From contig DAOUZU010000001.1 in the NCBI GenBank assembly GCA_030665535.1, positions 1 through 30,681 on the forward strand: DNA of 30,681 nucleotides, given 5' to 3'. Below, piece after piece: positions 17,244 to 24,416 of the stretch. The notes beneath the pieces are model-generated. The model did no database searches. It saw only the letters and a list, made by a program, of their open reading frames with translations, and had not been told where the DNA came from. Source of the stretch: Dehalococcoidia bacterium. Lineage in GTDB: Bacteria > Chloroflexota > Dehalococcoidia > Dehalococcoidales > JAUXAE01. Position 1 is the stretch's first letter; every line of letters begins with the position of its first letter. The position numbers and the translations under genes were made by a program.

Positions 17244-17765
17244 ATGGCACGCTACGGATGGTTAATATCTCTGGCGGGGTTGGTGGTGGTGCTGGTGCTG
17301 CTTATTGTCTCCAGGGGCAACCTGAGCAGTCTCGAGGAAGACCTGGATGCCGCCGAGCAACGGAATACGAGCCTGAGTTCCCAGCTGGCGCAAGCCCAGA
17401 CGGACAAGAGCCAGCTTCAATCCGACCTGGACGTGGCCAACGCCGAGTTGGCTAGTATTAATGCCGTCTTCCCGCCCAGTAATTTCTCCTCATCCTCGGA
17501 ACTGGAGAACTGGCTGCTGAGCAACGGCAGCTCTCTGCAACCGCCCACAACTACCTGGGAGGGATGGTACTCGAGGGCTTTGCAAGTTCAGGCCGATGCG
17601 CTTGCTGACGGCTTCATTATTTCCGTGGACTACGACTACTTCTTCGATGGGGTAGACGAATTCTTTTCTGTTTGGAATATTGCCGTCATTAATGGAGTAA
17701 TCTGGTTCTGGGATCCCGAGACTGACGAACCAATCCAGGATAATCTCCTAGATTCAGTTGGTTAA
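17244..17765 (+). CDS. Membrane-anchored coiled-coil protein, unknown function
   Basis: I do not recognise a named family for this 173-residue protein. A hydrophobic segment at residues 5-23 looks like an uncleaved signal anchor. A heptad-like coiled coil (LEEDLDAAEQ and onward) spans about 27-73, and a Trp/Tyr-rich globular domain covers about 78-173. The last part (SELENWL, ALADGFIISV, NIAVINGVIW, DPETDEPI) resembles the transglutaminase-like cysteine peptidase fold seen in other membrane-anchored Chloroflexota and archaeal proteins. The usual DCDDYA motif with its Cys is replaced by WYSRA and no His is seen at the expected place, so it would be a non-enzymatic relative. GGGAGGG at 17231-17237 supports the start. 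It lies 33 bases after ligA and 30 before pth. Confidence 0.8.
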   Translation: MARYGWLISLAGLVVVLVLLIVSRGNLSSLEEDLDAAEQRNTSLSSQLAQAQTDKSQLQSDLDVANAELASINAVFPPSNFSSSSELENWLLSNGSSLQPPTTTWEGWYSRALQVQADALADGFIISVDYDYFFDGVDEFFSVWNIAVINGVIWFWDPETDEPIQDNLLDSVG

Positions 17766-17795
17766 AGATGGAAAGCGACCTGACTACAGCTAATA

Positions 17796-18395
17796 ATGCA
17801 GTTAATCGTTGGCCTGGGTAATCCGGGGCGGGTCTACAGCGGCAAACGGCACAATGTCGGCTTTATGAGCCTGCGCCACCTGGCCCGTGGGCAGGGTATC
17901 CGTTTTGACAGAAAGAAGGGCCTGGCCCGAATCGGCGGTGGCGTAATCGCCGGTCAGAAAGTGGTGCTGGCCCGGCCGCAGACCTATATGAACCTTAGCG
18001 GCCGCTCCGTCAGTCGCCTGATGAAAACGTTCAAGGCCGGTCTCGATGACATTATCGTCATACACGACGACATCGACCTGCCCCTGGGAACGATTCGCAT
18101 CCGGCGGGGGGGTGCTTCCGGCGGACAGAAGGGCGTTGAGTCCATCATTGCCGAACTGGGCAGCCGTGATTTCATCCGTGTAAGGATAGGCATCGGCCGC
18201 CCGGCGGCTGAAGCGACCGGGCCAAGGGCCGACCAGGCAGAGGTCGTTAACCATGTCCTGGGAGACTTCAACCCCGCCGAGAAAATGGTCATCATCCAGT
18301 TGATACCCAGGGTCAGCCAGGCCATCGTCTGCCTGCTACAGGAGGGCCTGACGGTAGCCATGAGCCGCTATAACCAGTCCTTTGCAGGGCAATAG
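17796..18395 (+). CDS. pth: Peptidyl-tRNA hydrolase
   Basis: Pth cleaves peptidyl-tRNA released by stalled ribosomes, recycling tRNA. It has 199 residues, standard size. The motifs are all present: GLGNPGRVY at residues 6-14, the catalytic His in RHNVGF, ARPQTYMNLSG, and HDDIDLPLG with the catalytic Asp region. The GGASGGQKG loop (usually GGSAGHNG in other bacteria) has Gln-Lys in place of His-Asn, a variation at the tRNA-binding face. The start codon at 17796 has no strong ribosome binding site; a weak AAAG lies upstream. It is last in the ligA group. Confidence 0.96.
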   Translation: MQLIVGLGNPGRVYSGKRHNVGFMSLRHLARGQGIRFDRKKGLARIGGGVIAGQKVVLARPQTYMNLSGRSVSRLMKTFKAGLDDIIVIHDDIDLPLGTIRIRRGGASGGQKGVESIIAELGSRDFIRVRIGIGRPAAEATGPRADQAEVVNHVLGDFNPAEKMVIIQLIPRVSQAIVCLLQEGLTVAMSRYNQSFAGQ

Positions 18396-18410
18396 GGCCA
18401 GTGTTATAAT
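18381..18410 (+). promoter_or_regulatory. Extended -10 promoter for the SLOG-eno operon
   Basis: A perfect TATAAT at 18405-18410 is preceded by TG one base upstream, forming an extended -10, with TTTGCA (18381-18386, 4 of 6) 18 bp before it. The predicted start near 18417 is about 6 nt from the ATG at 18423. Confidence 0.7.
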
Positions 18411-18422
18411 CTGACTGCTCCT

Positions 18423-18923
18423 ATGCAAGACGAAAAGACCTTTGTAGCCGTTATCGGAGGCTCCCAGGCCTCAGCCAGGGAGTTAACGCTGGCCGAAGAA
18501 GTGGGCCGCCTGTTGGCGGACAGAAAGGCTGTATTGGTCTGCGGCGGGTTAGGCGGTATTATGGAGGCCGCCTGCCGTGGCGCCCGCACCGGAGGCGGCA
18601 TCACCGTCGGCATCCTACCCGGGGAGAAGAGGGAAGCGGCCAACCCCTATGTCCAGATTCCGGTGGTCACCGGTATAGGCTACGCCCGCAATGTGGCCGT
18701 TGTCAGGTCTGCCCAGGCCGTTATCGCCGTCGGCGGCAGCTACGGAACCCTCTCCGAGATAGCCCACGCCCGTCAGGGCGGCATCCCTGTAATCGGGTTG
18801 AATACCTGGTCTCTCTCCCGCAACAGCCAGGAAGATAAATCAATCGTTCCCGCCGCTACCGCCGCCGAGGCGGTAGATACGGCCTTCGAGCTAATTGAAA
18901 GGCAGAACAATGCTGTTAATTAA
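18423..18923 (+). CDS. SLOG-superfamily protein (TIGR00725 type)
   Basis: This 166-residue Rossmann-like protein of the LOG/DprA superfamily matches the TIGR00725 uncharacterised family. It shows AVIGGSQAS at 9-17, CGGLGGIMEAA at 40-50, YARN at 87-90 and GGSYGTLSE at 104-112. The last is the counterpart of the PGGxGTxxE motif of LOG cytokinin-type phosphoribohydrolases; the Pro is replaced but GT and Glu remain, and Arg89 could be the LOG catalytic Arg. Nucleotide binding or hydrolysis is therefore plausible but unproven. It overlaps eno by 14 bases, which implies translational coupling with enolase. No Shine-Dalgarno precedes the ATG. Confidence 0.9.
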   Translation: MQDEKTFVAVIGGSQASARELTLAEEVGRLLADRKAVLVCGGLGGIMEAACRGARTGGGITVGILPGEKREAANPYVQIPVVTGIGYARNVAVVRSAQAVIAVGGSYGTLSEIAHARQGGIPVIGLNTWSLSRNSQEDKSIVPAATAAEAVDTAFELIERQNNAVN

Positions 18924-20196
18924 AGCTATTAAAGCCAGGGAAATTCTGGACTCCAGGGGCTGGCCGACACTAGAAGCCGAGGTAGTCCTTTCCGACGATA
19001 GCACCGGCCGGACGGCGGTACCCTCCGGGGCCAGTACGGGCCGCCACGAGGCGGTAGAGCTGCGCGACGGCGACGCCGCCAGGTTCGATGGTAAAGGGGT
19101 ACTCAGGGCGGTGGCCAATGTGAATGAGATAATCGCCCCTGCCCTTGCCGGCCTGCCAGCTCACGACCAGCCGGCCTTAGACCAAAGGCTTATTAAGCTT
19201 GACGGCACGGCCAACAAGTCTAAACTGGGGGCCAACGCCATACTGGCGGCATCGCTGGCGTTGGCCAGGGCGGTTGCAAATTCAAAGGGCCAACCGCTTT
19301 ACCGCTATCTCAGCGACGGTGACAGCTACCGGCTGCCGGTACCTTTGCTCAATATATTAAATGGCGGCCGGCACGCCCCCGACTCAACGGATTTCCAGGA
19401 GTTTATGGTGGTTCCCGCCGGCGCGGTCAACTTCAGCCAGGCATTACGGATGGGAGCCGAGGTCTACCACAGCCTTAAGGCGGTTCTCAAAGACAAGGGC
19501 CTTAACACCAGTGTCGGTGACGAGGGCGGTTTCGCCCCTGCCCTTTCCTCAAACAAGGAGGCGCTGGAGTTGATTATGCTGGCCATATCCAGAGCCGGCT
19601 ATGAGCCCGGCAGGGACTGTTTCCTGGCCCTCGACCCGGCCGCTAGCGAGTTCTACCGGGACGATAGGTATGTCCTCACCCGAGAGGGCCTTACGCTTAG
19701 CAACGAGCAGATGGTGGAGTTTTATGTCAAATGGGTAGCCGACTACCCTATCATAAGTATCGAAGACGGTCTGGCCGAAGACGACTGGGACGGCTGGCGA
19801 ATGCTGACACAGCGGCTGGGTGATAAGGTGCAACTCGTCGGTGACGACCTTTATGTAACCAGCATAGACCGCCTCCGCAAAGGCATCGAATTGGCGGCCT
19901 CAAACTCCATCCTCATCAAGCCCAATCAGATAGGCACCCTGACCGAAACAGTGGCCGCTGTCAGGATGGCTAAGGATGTCGGCTGGACGGCTGTGGTCAG
20001 CCACCGCTCCGGCGAGACCGAGGACACCACCATCGCCGACCTAGCGGTGGGGCTGGATACGGGCCAGATCAAGACCGGCGCCCCGGCCCGCACCGAGCGC
20101 ACCGCCAAGTACAACCGCCTGCTGCGGATAGAGGAAGAGCTGGGGGGAAGGGCTGCTTACGCCGGTATAAACGCCTTCAGCCAGCAAAAGCACTAA
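18910..20196 (+). CDS. eno: Enolase
   Basis: Enolase interconverts 2-phosphoglycerate and phosphoenolpyruvate in glycolysis and gluconeogenesis. It has 428 residues. All key motifs are present: SGASTGRHEA, the GDEGGFAP loop, the metal-ligand segments LALDPA, EDGLAEDDW and GDDLYVT, the catalytic lysine in LIKPNQIGT, and SHRSGETEDTTIADLAVG. The frame can be opened from TTG 18895, but ATG 18910 gives the normal N-terminus (IKAREILDSRG) with AAAGGCAG upstream. It sits inside the SLOG gene's end by 14 bases and is followed after 15 bases by the TcmP-like gene. Confidence 0.98.
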   Translation: MLLIKAIKAREILDSRGWPTLEAEVVLSDDSTGRTAVPSGASTGRHEAVELRDGDAARFDGKGVLRAVANVNEIIAPALAGLPAHDQPALDQRLIKLDGTANKSKLGANAILAASLALARAVANSKGQPLYRYLSDGDSYRLPVPLLNILNGGRHAPDSTDFQEFMVVPAGAVNFSQALRMGAEVYHSLKAVLKDKGLNTSVGDEGGFAPALSSNKEALELIMLAISRAGYEPGRDCFLALDPAASEFYRDDRYVLTREGLTLSNEQMVEFYVKWVADYPIISIEDGLAEDDWDGWRMLTQRLGDKVQLVGDDLYVTSIDRLRKGIELAASNSILIKPNQIGTLTETVAAVRMAKDVGWTAVVSHRSGETEDTTIADLAVGLDTGQIKTGAPARTERTAKYNRLLRIEEELGGRAAYAGINAFSQQKH

Positions 20197-20211
20197 TATG
20201 CGAGGTCTTCT

Positions 20212-21012
20212 ATGCCAGGCGAAGCCCGGCAACAGCTAAAGAAGTGGGCCCGCCACAAGCTTGAAAGCCTCGGCGACTTCCTTGAAAACCACGCCGCCGG
20301 CCTGAAGAGCAGAACCTATTATATTGACCTCTTCAGCCACGATACCGCCGCAGGCGTCACCCCTGCGGTATTTGAAACAGAGACCCGTTTCACCGGCTAT
20401 ATTTTTGCGGCCCGTGATGGCGGCCAGGCCCGCGAAATCAGGCGGCTTACCGCCGCCCACCGGGGCGAGACAACCGTAATCAGCGGCAGCCTCGTCCACG
20501 ATAGCGTCGTCAGACGTCTCTTTGACGGCATCCCCAGGTCTGCCTCCAGCTTCGCCCTAATAGATCCACCGGGCTACCGCCGGCTGCGCTGGTCGCTGAT
20601 AAAAAAGCTGGCCACCCACGGAGTAGACTGGCGCGGCCACAAGACCGACCTTCTCATCATCTTCCCCCTGGAAATGGCCTTGACCCGCAACCTGACCCGC
20701 CCCGAGTGCGCCGCTTCCATAACCAGGCTCTTCGGCGGCAGCGACTGGCTGAAGATTAAGAAATCGCTAGTGGAGGGCAGCTCCAATCTTGACGTCGTCC
20801 GCCATCAGCTGGTGTCCCTGTACAAAAAGGGCCTAAAGAGTCTTGGCTACCGCTATGTCAGCGATACCAGCCCGGCCCCCTTCTCACGCCCGCCCGTCTA
20901 CCATGTCATCTGGGCCAGCGACCGCCAGAACCGGGCCAGGCTGCTGGCCGATGTCTGGGGCCGGCCCCGATATTTAGCCGACGAGCTTTTCGCTGGCGAG
21001 AAGGCAGAATGA
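20212..21012 (+). CDS. TcmP-like (three-Cys-motif partner) protein, degenerate
   Basis: This 266-residue protein resembles TcmP, a methyltransferase-fold family known as partner of three-Cys-motif proteins. The pattern includes KLESLGDFL near the start, YYIDLFS at 36-42, FALIDPPG at 114-121, a DLLIIFPLEM strand at 146-155 followed by RN, GGSDW at 175-179, LVSLYKKGLKSLGY at 200-213 and YHVIWAS at 230-236. The usual DLFAGxG glycine motif is DLFSHDTAAG here, and the acidic residue expected after the second strand is replaced in YIFAARD, so SAM binding may be lost. GAGGT at 20206 and just before supports the start. The stop overlaps the next start as ATGA, so the two proteins are probably made in equal amounts. 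The canonical three-Cys (Gp37/Gp68-type) partner is not here. The family call rests on recalled pattern; function unknown. Confidence 0.65.
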   Translation: MPGEARQQLKKWARHKLESLGDFLENHAAGLKSRTYYIDLFSHDTAAGVTPAVFETETRFTGYIFAARDGGQAREIRRLTAAHRGETTVISGSLVHDSVVRRLFDGIPRSASSFALIDPPGYRRLRWSLIKKLATHGVDWRGHKTDLLIIFPLEMALTRNLTRPECAASITRLFGGSDWLKIKKSLVEGSSNLDVVRHQLVSLYKKGLKSLGYRYVSDTSPAPFSRPPVYHVIWASDRQNRARLLADVWGRPRYLADELFAGEKAE

Positions 21013-22031
21013 AGAAAACCGGCATCACCACCACCGTTCCCATTGAGGTCCTGCTGGCCGCCGGGTACCAGCCAGTTGACCTGAACAATATCTTCATCTC
21101 CCACCCGGAGCCGGAGAAGCTGCTGGCCGTAGCCGAAAGGGACGGCTTCCCCCTTAATTGCTGTGCCTGGATAAAGGGCATCTACGGGGTGTGTCTTCAA
21201 GGCGGCCTTGACAGCGTCCTCTGCGTCACCAGTGGCGACTGTTCTAATACCATAATGCTTATGGAAGTCCTTAAACTGAAGGGCATTAAGACAATGGCCT
21301 TCGCCTACCCCGAGCAACCGGACAGCCGGCGGATGTCTTCCGCCCTCAAGCGCCTGGCCGGAGATCTGGGCACCACGCTGGAAGCGGCGGAAGGGCTAAG
21401 GGATGAGCTTCAGCCCGCCCGTAATGCCGTCCTTGAACTTGACCGCCTCACCTGGCAGGAGGGCCTGGTAAGCGACTGGGAGAACCATATCTCCCTGGTC
21501 TCCGCTTCCGACTTTAACCAGGACAACCGGCGCTACCTGGCGGGGACGGAGGCCCTGATTGAGGAATGCCGCCGGCGCCAGCCATACCGGGACGATATGC
21601 TGCGCCTGGCCTATATTGGCGTGCCGCCTGTTTTCGGGCGCCAGCTTTACGGCTTTCTGGAGAGCAACAAGGCCCGCGTCGTTTTCAACGAAGTGCAGCG
21701 CCAGTTCGCCATGCCCCGTCCCGGCCGGAACCTGCCGGAGCAGTACACGAACTATACCTACCCCTACTCCATACACGGCCGCCTGAGGGATATCCGGGCC
21801 GAGATTAAACGGCGCCGGATTGACGCCGTTGTCCACTATGTCCAGGCCTTCTGCCACCGGGCGATTGGTGATATAATCCTGCGCCGGGGGCTTAATCTGC
21901 CCGTCCTGACCCTGGAGGGCAATAGTGATTTCGGCCTAAGCCAGCAGAACAGGACCAGGTTGGAGGCTTTCCTTGACATTGTCACCCTGAAAAGGCAAGG
22001 TAGAAGGACCCTGGTTAGGAGCCCCGTATAG
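21009..22031 (+). CDS. 2-hydroxyacyl-CoA dehydratase D-component (HgdB/FldB) family protein
   Basis: This 340-residue protein has the layout of the HgdB/FldB/BcrB-C superfamily: an N-terminal P-E-LLAAGYQPVDL block, a Cys-containing CCAW at 51-52, GDC at Cys78, helix-rich middle, then YVQAFCHRA with Cys282 and a C-terminal LPVLTLEGNSDFG segment ending in QQNRTRLEAFLDI. Cys51/52, 78 and 282 are plausible ligands of the [4Fe-4S] cluster used by the family. Family members act in radical dehydrations, benzoyl-CoA-type reductions or uncharacterised double-cubane reactions, normally with an ATP-dependent activator. Neither that activator (HgdC type) nor a second dehydratase subunit lies in the window. 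It is translationally coupled to the TcmP-like gene, and gap follows after 19 bases. The substrate is unknown. Confidence 0.82.
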   Translation: MKKTGITTTVPIEVLLAAGYQPVDLNNIFISHPEPEKLLAVAERDGFPLNCCAWIKGIYGVCLQGGLDSVLCVTSGDCSNTIMLMEVLKLKGIKTMAFAYPEQPDSRRMSSALKRLAGDLGTTLEAAEGLRDELQPARNAVLELDRLTWQEGLVSDWENHISLVSASDFNQDNRRYLAGTEALIEECRRRQPYRDDMLRLAYIGVPPVFGRQLYGFLESNKARVVFNEVQRQFAMPRPGRNLPEQYTNYTYPYSIHGRLRDIRAEIKRRRIDAVVHYVQAFCHRAIGDIILRRGLNLPVLTLEGNSDFGLSQQNRTRLEAFLDIVTLKRQGRRTLVRSPV

Positions 22032-22050
22032 AGCTACAAGGAGGGAGAAA

Positions 22051-23064
22051 ATGGTAACCAGAATCGGTATTAACGGCTTTGGCCGCATCGGCCGGCTGGC
22101 CCTGCGCACCATCAACCAGAACCACCCCGAAGACCTTGAGGTGGTGGCCGTCAACGACCTTACGGACTCGGCGACCAACGCCCACCTGCTCAAATGGGAC
22201 ACCAACTATGGCCGCTATCCCGGCACGGTGGCGGCCTCTGACGATGCCCTCACTGTTGACGGTAAGCAGATAAAGGTGCTGGCCGAGCGTGACCCGGCTA
22301 AAATACCCTGGCGGGACTTCGGCGTGGACATCGTTATCGAGTCAACCGGTTTCTTCACGGACGCTACCAAGGCGGCTGCTCACCATAGCGGCGGCGCTAA
22401 GAAGATAATCATTTCGGCCCCGGCCAAGAACGAGGACCTGACCATAGTCCTGGGGGTCAACGATGACAGCTACCAGCCGGACAAGCACCACATCGTGTCC
22501 AACGCTTCCTGCACCACCAACGGCCTGGCGCCCATAGTCAAGGTGCTGGTGGAAAACTTTGGCCTGCGTAAAGGGTTGCTGACTACAATCCATGCCTATA
22601 CCAACGATCAGCGAATAATGGATGTATTTCACAAGGACCTGCGCCGCGCCCGGGCGGCGGCCATGAATGTCATTCCCACCACCACCGGTGCCGCCTATGC
22701 CGTGACCAGGGTACTGCCGGAGTGCGAGGGCAAGCTCCACGGCATGGCCTTCAGGGTGCCCATAGCCGCCGTATCGGTGGTTGATTTCACGGTTGACCTG
22801 GAGCGCGAAGTAACCGTCGAGGATGTCAACCAGGCCTTTAAGAAGGCCTGCGACGGGCCGCTGGCCGGTATTATGGAGTACTGCACCGAAAAACTCGTTT
22901 CCAGCGATTTCAAGGGCAACCCGCACAGTTCCATCATTGATGCCCACAGCACCATGGTTATCGGCGGCACAATGGTCAAGGTACTGGCCTGGTATGACAA
23001 CGAGTGGGGCTATGCCAGCCGCCTGGCCGACCTGGCCACCTTTATGGCCGCCAAGGGGCTGTAA
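22051..23064 (+). CDS. gap: Glyceraldehyde-3-phosphate dehydrogenase, type I
   Basis: GAPDH oxidatively phosphorylates glyceraldehyde 3-phosphate with NAD(P)+, or runs in reverse in gluconeogenesis. It has 337 residues. The Rossmann motif is INGFGRIGR at residues 7-15, and the catalytic Cys is in SNASCTTNGLAP. The DLRRARAAA block, GMAFRVP and the C-terminal WYDNEWGYASR are intact. An Asp in VNDLTD after the second strand suggests NAD preference. A Tyr stands in GAAYAV where many family members have Lys. AAGGAGGGAG at 22037-22046 is an excellent ribosome binding site for ATG 22051. It closes the SLOG-eno-TcmP-HgdB group, and the next gene has its own promoter. Confidence 0.97.
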   Translation: MVTRIGINGFGRIGRLALRTINQNHPEDLEVVAVNDLTDSATNAHLLKWDTNYGRYPGTVAASDDALTVDGKQIKVLAERDPAKIPWRDFGVDIVIESTGFFTDATKAAAHHSGGAKKIIISAPAKNEDLTIVLGVNDDSYQPDKHHIVSNASCTTNGLAPIVKVLVENFGLRKGLLTTIHAYTNDQRIMDVFHKDLRRARAAAMNVIPTTTGAAYAVTRVLPECEGKLHGMAFRVPIAAVSVVDFTVDLEREVTVEDVNQAFKKACDGPLAGIMEYCTEKLVSSDFKGNPHSSIIDAHSTMVIGGTMVKVLAWYDNEWGYASRLADLATFMAAKGL

Positions 23065-23069
23065 ACGGC

Positions 23070-23083
23070 AACCGGTACTTAAG
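23070..23083 (+). repeat. Direct repeat copy 1 upstream of the CetZ-like gene
   Basis: AACCGGTACTTAAG occurs here and, with one change, again 49 bases downstream. It ends 5 bases before the -35 box of the CetZ-like promoter. It contains the palindromes ACCGGT and CTTAAG. Confidence 0.7.
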
Positions 23084-23088
23084 GCATA

Positions 23089-23118
23089 TTGACATCGGCT
23101 CGTATCTATGCTTACAAT
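23089..23118 (+). promoter_or_regulatory. Strong promoter for the CetZ-like gene
   Basis: A perfect -35 TTGACA (23089-23094) and TACAAT (23113-23118, 5 of 6) are 18 bp apart. The predicted start is near 23126, within the second direct repeat, giving a leader of about 23 nt with a GGAGG site. Confidence 0.85.
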
Positions 23119-23132
23119 AACCGGTATTTAAG
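23119..23132 (+). repeat. Direct repeat copy 2 over the CetZ-like transcript start
   Basis: AACCGGTATTTAAG matches copy 1 at 13 of 14 bases. It starts directly after the -10 box and covers the predicted transcript start, a typical repressor position. Confidence 0.7.
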
Positions 23133-23148
23133 TACGTGGAGGAAGGTA

Positions 23149-24327
23149 ATGAAACTAGTTGTCATCGGTCTGGGGCAAGCCGGCAACCGAATCGCCGACG
23201 AGTTTGCCCGGTTAAATAAGAAAGCTCGCCGCCAGCGCGGCATTGAGATATGCCCCGGCGTCTTTGCCGTCAACACGGATGCCGCCGATTTAAGCGGTCT
23301 GACCACTATCAAGGCTGATTACCAGCACCGCATTTTAATCGGCGGCCGCAAGACCGGCGGCCACGGGGTTGGTAAGATTAATGAGCTCGGCGCCGAGATA
23401 GCCAGAGCCGACTACGACAAGGTCATCGACGCCCTGAGATCCACCAAACGCTTCTACGAGGCCGACGCCTTCCTGGTTGTCGCCGGTGCGGCCGGTGGCA
23501 CCGGCTCCGGCTCTATATCCATAATCGCCCAGCATATCAAGGAGCGCTACACAGACAAACCCATATATGCCCTCATCGCCCTGCCCTTTGAGCACGAAGA
23601 GGAGACGGAAGAAAGGACCATCTACAACACCGCCGTTTGCCTGAAATCTATCAACCAGGTTGCCGACGCTGTTATCCTGGTGGACAACCAGCGCTATGTC
23701 AGAAAAGATTTCTCCCTTAAGAACAACATATCCAAAATAAACGAACTTATCGCCGAGCCTTTCTACGACCTGCTCAGCGCCGGCGAAGAGAAGAAGGCCA
23801 AGTTTATCGGCGCCAAGACACTCGACGCCGGTGACATCATCCAGACCATCTCCGGCTGGTCGGTTATCGGCTATGGCAAATCACAGCTTAAGCTCATCAC
23901 TTTCCCCTTTGAGAGTACTTCCAACTTCAGAAAGAAAAGCGGCGAGACCTACAAGGGGATTCAGGCCATGGACGAGGCCATCAGCGAGCTTTCCTTGAGG
24001 CTCAACCCTCATGACGCCAGCCGCGGCCTGTACCTCGTTTCCGCTCCGGCCAAAGAGATGAACATGGATCTGATTAAGGAACTGGGGGAATGGATGAGGG
24101 AGTTAGCCCCCAACGCCATAATAAGAAACGGCGATTACCCCCGGGACAAGGGGGCTCTAACGGTAACCGTAATCCTCTCCGAATTGAGGGATGTAGAAAA
24201 GGTGCGCCGATACTACGCCGAATCAACAGACCTCATTCCCATGATTGAAAAACGCCAACAGGATATTAAGGTAAAGCTAAGGAGCATAGACAAGGCCGCC
24301 GATGGCATACCCTCACTGCTGGAATAA
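23149..24327 (+). CDS. CetZ/FtsZ-like tubulin-superfamily GTPase
   Basis: This 392-residue protein is a tubulin/FtsZ superfamily GTPase closest in style to the CetZ branch. The N-terminal nucleotide motif is GLGQAGN at residues 7-13, NTDAADL at 42-48 is the T3 loop, and GAAGGTGSGS at 113-122 is the tubulin signature. LDAGD at 225-229 supplies the two acidic residues of the T7 catalytic loop, so assembly-linked GTP hydrolysis is likely preserved. The C-terminus ends GIPSLLE, faintly like the FtsZ tail. The frame opens from TTG 23089, but that lies on the -35 box; ATG 23149 with GGAGG at 23138-23142 is the start. It is a single-gene unit with its own promoter and terminator, next to gap and dnaX. 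No division genes are near. Role in shape, division or another filament function is unknown. Confidence 0.88.
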   Translation: MKLVVIGLGQAGNRIADEFARLNKKARRQRGIEICPGVFAVNTDAADLSGLTTIKADYQHRILIGGRKTGGHGVGKINELGAEIARADYDKVIDALRSTKRFYEADAFLVVAGAAGGTGSGSISIIAQHIKERYTDKPIYALIALPFEHEEETEERTIYNTAVCLKSINQVADAVILVDNQRYVRKDFSLKNNISKINELIAEPFYDLLSAGEEKKAKFIGAKTLDAGDIIQTISGWSVIGYGKSQLKLITFPFESTSNFRKKSGETYKGIQAMDEAISELSLRLNPHDASRGLYLVSAPAKEMNMDLIKELGEWMRELAPNAIIRNGDYPRDKGALTVTVILSELRDVEKVRRYYAESTDLIPMIEKRQQDIKVKLRSIDKAADGIPSLLE

Positions 24328-24350
24328 CCACAACCTTTAAGCGAAAGACG

Positions 24351-24392
24351 ATACCAGCCTGCGCATTTTTGTGTCAGGCTGGTATTTTTATT
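24351..24392 (+). terminator. Strong intrinsic terminator after the CetZ-like gene
   Basis: ATACCAGCCTG (24351-24361) and CAGGCTGGTAT (24375-24385) form a perfect 11-bp stem around a 13-base loop, followed by TTTTATT. It is the clearest terminator in the window and isolates the CetZ-like gene from dnaX. Confidence 0.93.
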
Positions 24393-24416
24393 ACCGCCCA
24401 GAGCCCGCCCCAAACC

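Noticed and set aside
21872..21877. TATAAT inside the HgdB-like gene
   Set aside because: The base pairs 17 bp upstream (TTCTGC) do not form a -35, and the site encodes conserved residues.
21973..21978. TTGACA just upstream of gap
   Set aside because: No -10 box lies at 16-18 bp; it is part of the HgdB-like coding sequence.
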